From contig NZ_LJOD01000008.1 of the NCBI RefSeq assembly GCF_001295265.1, positions 1-64,000 on the forward strand: a stretch of 64,000 nt of DNA, written 5' to 3'. The position numbers and the translations under genes are program-made. This document shows, piece by piece, positions 62,357 to 64,000 of the stretch. The number at the start of each line of letters is the position of its first letter. Within the stretch, counting starts at the first letter, position 1. The notes under the pieces are model-generated. The model searched no databases and was not told the origin of the DNA. It saw nothing but the letters and a program-made list of their open reading frames with translations. The DNA comes from Chryseobacterium indologenes. GTDB lineage: Bacteria; Bacteroidota; Bacteroidia; Flavobacteriales; Weeksellaceae.

Positions 62357-63286
62357 CTATAATTTGCTTTCAATTCCATTCAGAAGCATGGCGATAATTC
62401 CTGCAAAAACCCAGAATCTTAAAATATTGAGGGTAAGAAAAATTCTTCTTCGTGAGAAATTCAGAAGCAGATAAATACAAAGGATCATTACAAAAAGTCC
62501 CCCGGCAAAATAGTACGCCATAAATCCGGAGATTCCGGTTTTAATAATGATTTTCATAGATACTGCCATCGTAACAAGCAACAGCGAGATCATGATGATC
62601 CGGGTATTTCTGTTTTTAAAATAGTTCGGGATGGTGGTATAGCCAAACGTCTTATCTACACTTTTGGTAAGCATATCTTTTACAATATCAATGCATAAAA
62701 GAATCAAAAAAAGAAAAACGGCCATAAGCAGTACTTTCCATGAAAACGTTTCGTAATACACCATCATTCCGAAAAATGGATATAGGGTAAGGCTGACGAA
62801 GGTGAGGTTATTGAGGATCAGAATCCGGCTCAATTTATGACTGTAAAACCACATAAAGAACTGGTATATAAGGAAGAAAACAAAAACCCGGTGTGAGATC
62901 ATCCAGGCTATTCCTAGAGAAATGATGCTTAATGCGAGATAAACATACAGGAAATATTTCTGCTTGATAAAACTCTGAATTCTGGTTCTGAAAGGTTTTA
63001 CAATATGATCTTTTTCCAGATCATAGAACTGGTTGATAATTCCTCCTGCCAGAATAGTAAGAACAGTGCAAAAGATGATCCCGTGAACTTTGAAATCGAA
63101 GACGAATTTTCTGAAGGTTTCATCCTGGTTAAACAGAAAAAAAGTTGATACATAGAGGGCAAAAGTAAGGAGAGCAGCTACAAAGAACCTTGCTCCGAGG
63201 AGAAAGCCCACCAGCTGTGAGAATCTGTAAAATATAGATTTAGAGACATAGTTTTTAGATTGGAAAGTTTCTTTTTCAGAATTCAT
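62357..63286 (-). CDS. UbiA-family prenyltransferase
   Basis: 309 residues with eight to nine helices. First acidic motif NQFYDLEKDHIVKPFRTR (NxxxDxxxD), second DIVKDMLTKSVDKTFGYTTIP, the pair that binds prenyl diphosphate-Mg. In flavobacteria this type is labelled as geranylgeranylglycerol-phosphate- or tocopherol-like prenyltransferase, but the acceptor is unknown. It is 10 bp after a GHMP (mevalonate-type) kinase gene, giving an isoprenoid unit. Confidence 0.85.
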   Translation of the reverse strand: MNSEKETFQSKNYVSKSIFYRFSQLVGFLLGARFFVAALLTFALYVSTFFLFNQDETFRKFVFDFKVHGIIFCTVLTILAGGIINQFYDLEKDHIVKPFRTRIQSFIKQKYFLYVYLALSIISLGIAWMISHRVFVFFLIYQFFMWFYSHKLSRILILNNLTFVSLTLYPFFGMMVYYETFSWKVLLMAVFLFLILLCIDIVKDMLTKSVDKTFGYTTIPNYFKNRNTRIIMISLLLVTMAVSMKIIIKTGISGFMAYYFAGGLFVMILCIYLLLNFSRRRIFLTLNILRFWVFAGIIAMLLNGIESKL

Positions 63287-63296
63287 TCCAGTATGT

Positions 63297-64000
63297 TTAA
63301 AATCTGTAGATCACTTCTTTCTGAAAGCCATCAAGCATTTTTTCTGCCTTTTCATAGTCTTTGGTAAAGCCCAGAATATATCCTCCGCCACCGCTTCCGC
63401 ACAGCTTAAGATAATAGGCATTGGAATCCAGTCCTTTTTTCCAGATCTTAAAGATGCTTTCAGGAATCATAGGACGGAAGTGTTCATACGCCCAATGAGA
63501 CAGTTTTTTCAGGTTTCTGAAGAAAGGATTCATATCTTTTTTCAGGAAAGCATCAATACAGGCATTATTGTAACGGATAAACTCTTCTTTCAGAGTTTTA
63601 CGGAAACCTTCGGTTTTCATTTTTTCAAAGAAAATCTGGATCATAGGACCAGTTTCTCCGGTTATTCCGCTGTCGATCAGGAAAATTGCTCCTTTTCCGG
63701 CTTCTCCTTCGGGGATGTTTACCCTGTCTAAGTTTTCTTTATTTTCAATGAGAATAGGAAGGTTCATGTAGCAGATCAGGGGATCCATTCCTGAACTTTT
63801 GCCATGGAAATAACTTTCCATTTCTCCGAAAACGGTTTTTAATTTCTTAAGATTATCCTTTGAAATATGTTCAGAATCCAGTTTACTGATTGAATATTTT
63901 TCAAAAATAGCCGCTACCAGAGCCCCGGAACTTCCTACTCCGTATCCCTGAGGAATATTGGAATCGAAGAAAAGTCCGTCTGCTATATCACTTTTAAAAC
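63297..64000 (-). CDS. GHMP kinase, mevalonate kinase-like (partial, 5' end outside window)
   Basis: The frame is open to the window edge (about 234 residues visible). The ATP loop is IPQGYGVGSSGALVAAIF, then YFHGKSSGMDPLICYMN, the second conserved Asp region of mevalonate kinases, and the C-terminal LKLCGSGGGGYILGF loop (GHMP motif 3). It should phosphorylate mevalonate or a relative in the isoprenoid pathway. It overlaps none of its neighbours; the UbiA gene follows. Confidence 0.88.
   Translation of the reverse strand, partial: FKSDIADGLFFDSNIPQGYGVGSSGALVAAIFEKYSISKLDSEHISKDNLKKLKTVFGEMESYFHGKSSGMDPLICYMNLPILIENKENLDRVNIPEGEAGKGAIFLIDSGITGETGPMIQIFFEKMKTEGFRKTLKEEFIRYNNACIDAFLKKDMNPFFRNLKKLSHWAYEHFRPMIPESIFKIWKKGLDSNAYYLKLCGSGGGGYILGFTKDYEKAEKMLDGFQKEVIYRF

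Overview
The window looks like a chromosomal segment of a Chryseobacterium-type flavobacterium (Bacteroidota, Weeksellaceae). The evidence is low GC, TTG-N19-21-TAnnTTTG promoters in place of sigma70 boxes, no clear Shine-Dalgarno sites, menaquinone genes, many small lipoproteins with Bacteroidota-type lipoboxes, DUF2723, DUF3667, DUF4199 and DUF2807 proteins, a Bacteroidota-type SRP RNA, a Bacteroidota-style type VI secretion (T6SSiii) effector locus and a double-glycine bacteriocin-like peptide. No insertion sequence, prophage, CRISPR array or tRNA was seen.

Layout. 1-740: partial DUF2723 membrane protein. 0.96-3.36 kb: a cysteine-synthase-like PLP enzyme followed by an alpha-oxoamine-synthase-like acyltransferase, probably the first two steps of sulfonolipid (capnine) synthesis. 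3.4-7.8 kb: an EamA transporter, a beta-solenoid-like hypothetical protein and a TTG-started radical SAM protein. 7.8-9.4 kb: exported proteins. 9.5-11.4 kb: atpD-atpC with a clear promoter and terminator. 11.7-14 kb: ribF, an MmcQ/YjbR protein and a NAD(P)-binding protein. 14-17.9 kb: secreted proteins, a glutathione peroxidase and kdsB. 17.9-24.3 kb: a long leftward run with a PLP aminotransferase, a lipoprotein, a phosphohexomutase, a degenerate GyrB-like protein, DUF2807, DUF3667 and a small lipoprotein.

24.4-31.4 kb is the main accessory region. It reads as a T6SS effector/immunity cassette on the minus strand: LysM-like protein, own promoter, PAAR-like DUF4280 protein with a possible wall-hydrolase tail, lipoprotein, Tle1-type lipase with Ig-like front, DUF2931 lipoprotein, and the 3' stump of a second DUF2931 gene. 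Baseplate genes tssE and tssF with a DUF3829 lipoprotein sit 22 kb away (52.4-55.7 kb).

31.4-48 kb is mostly core: a polyprenol-type glycosyltransferase, SRP RNA, a UPF0173 hydrolase, menA/menB, a TPR protein, gyrA and uvrA. Small accessory genes lie between them, including a 44-residue GG-leader peptide at 43.6 kb. 48-52.3 kb: an exported trypsin-like protease, two lipocalin-like lipoproteins and a membrane-tethered TPR-LuxR regulator. 55.9-59.3 kb: an APC permease, a DUF4920 protein and an M14 peptidase. 59.3-61.1 kb: an AT-rich control region with repeated TTTACATTTGTA-type sites before an XRE regulator, then a promoter-sORF-terminator unit on the opposite strand. 61.1-64 kb: proline dehydrogenase, a UbiA-type prenyltransferase and a partial mevalonate-kinase-like GHMP kinase.
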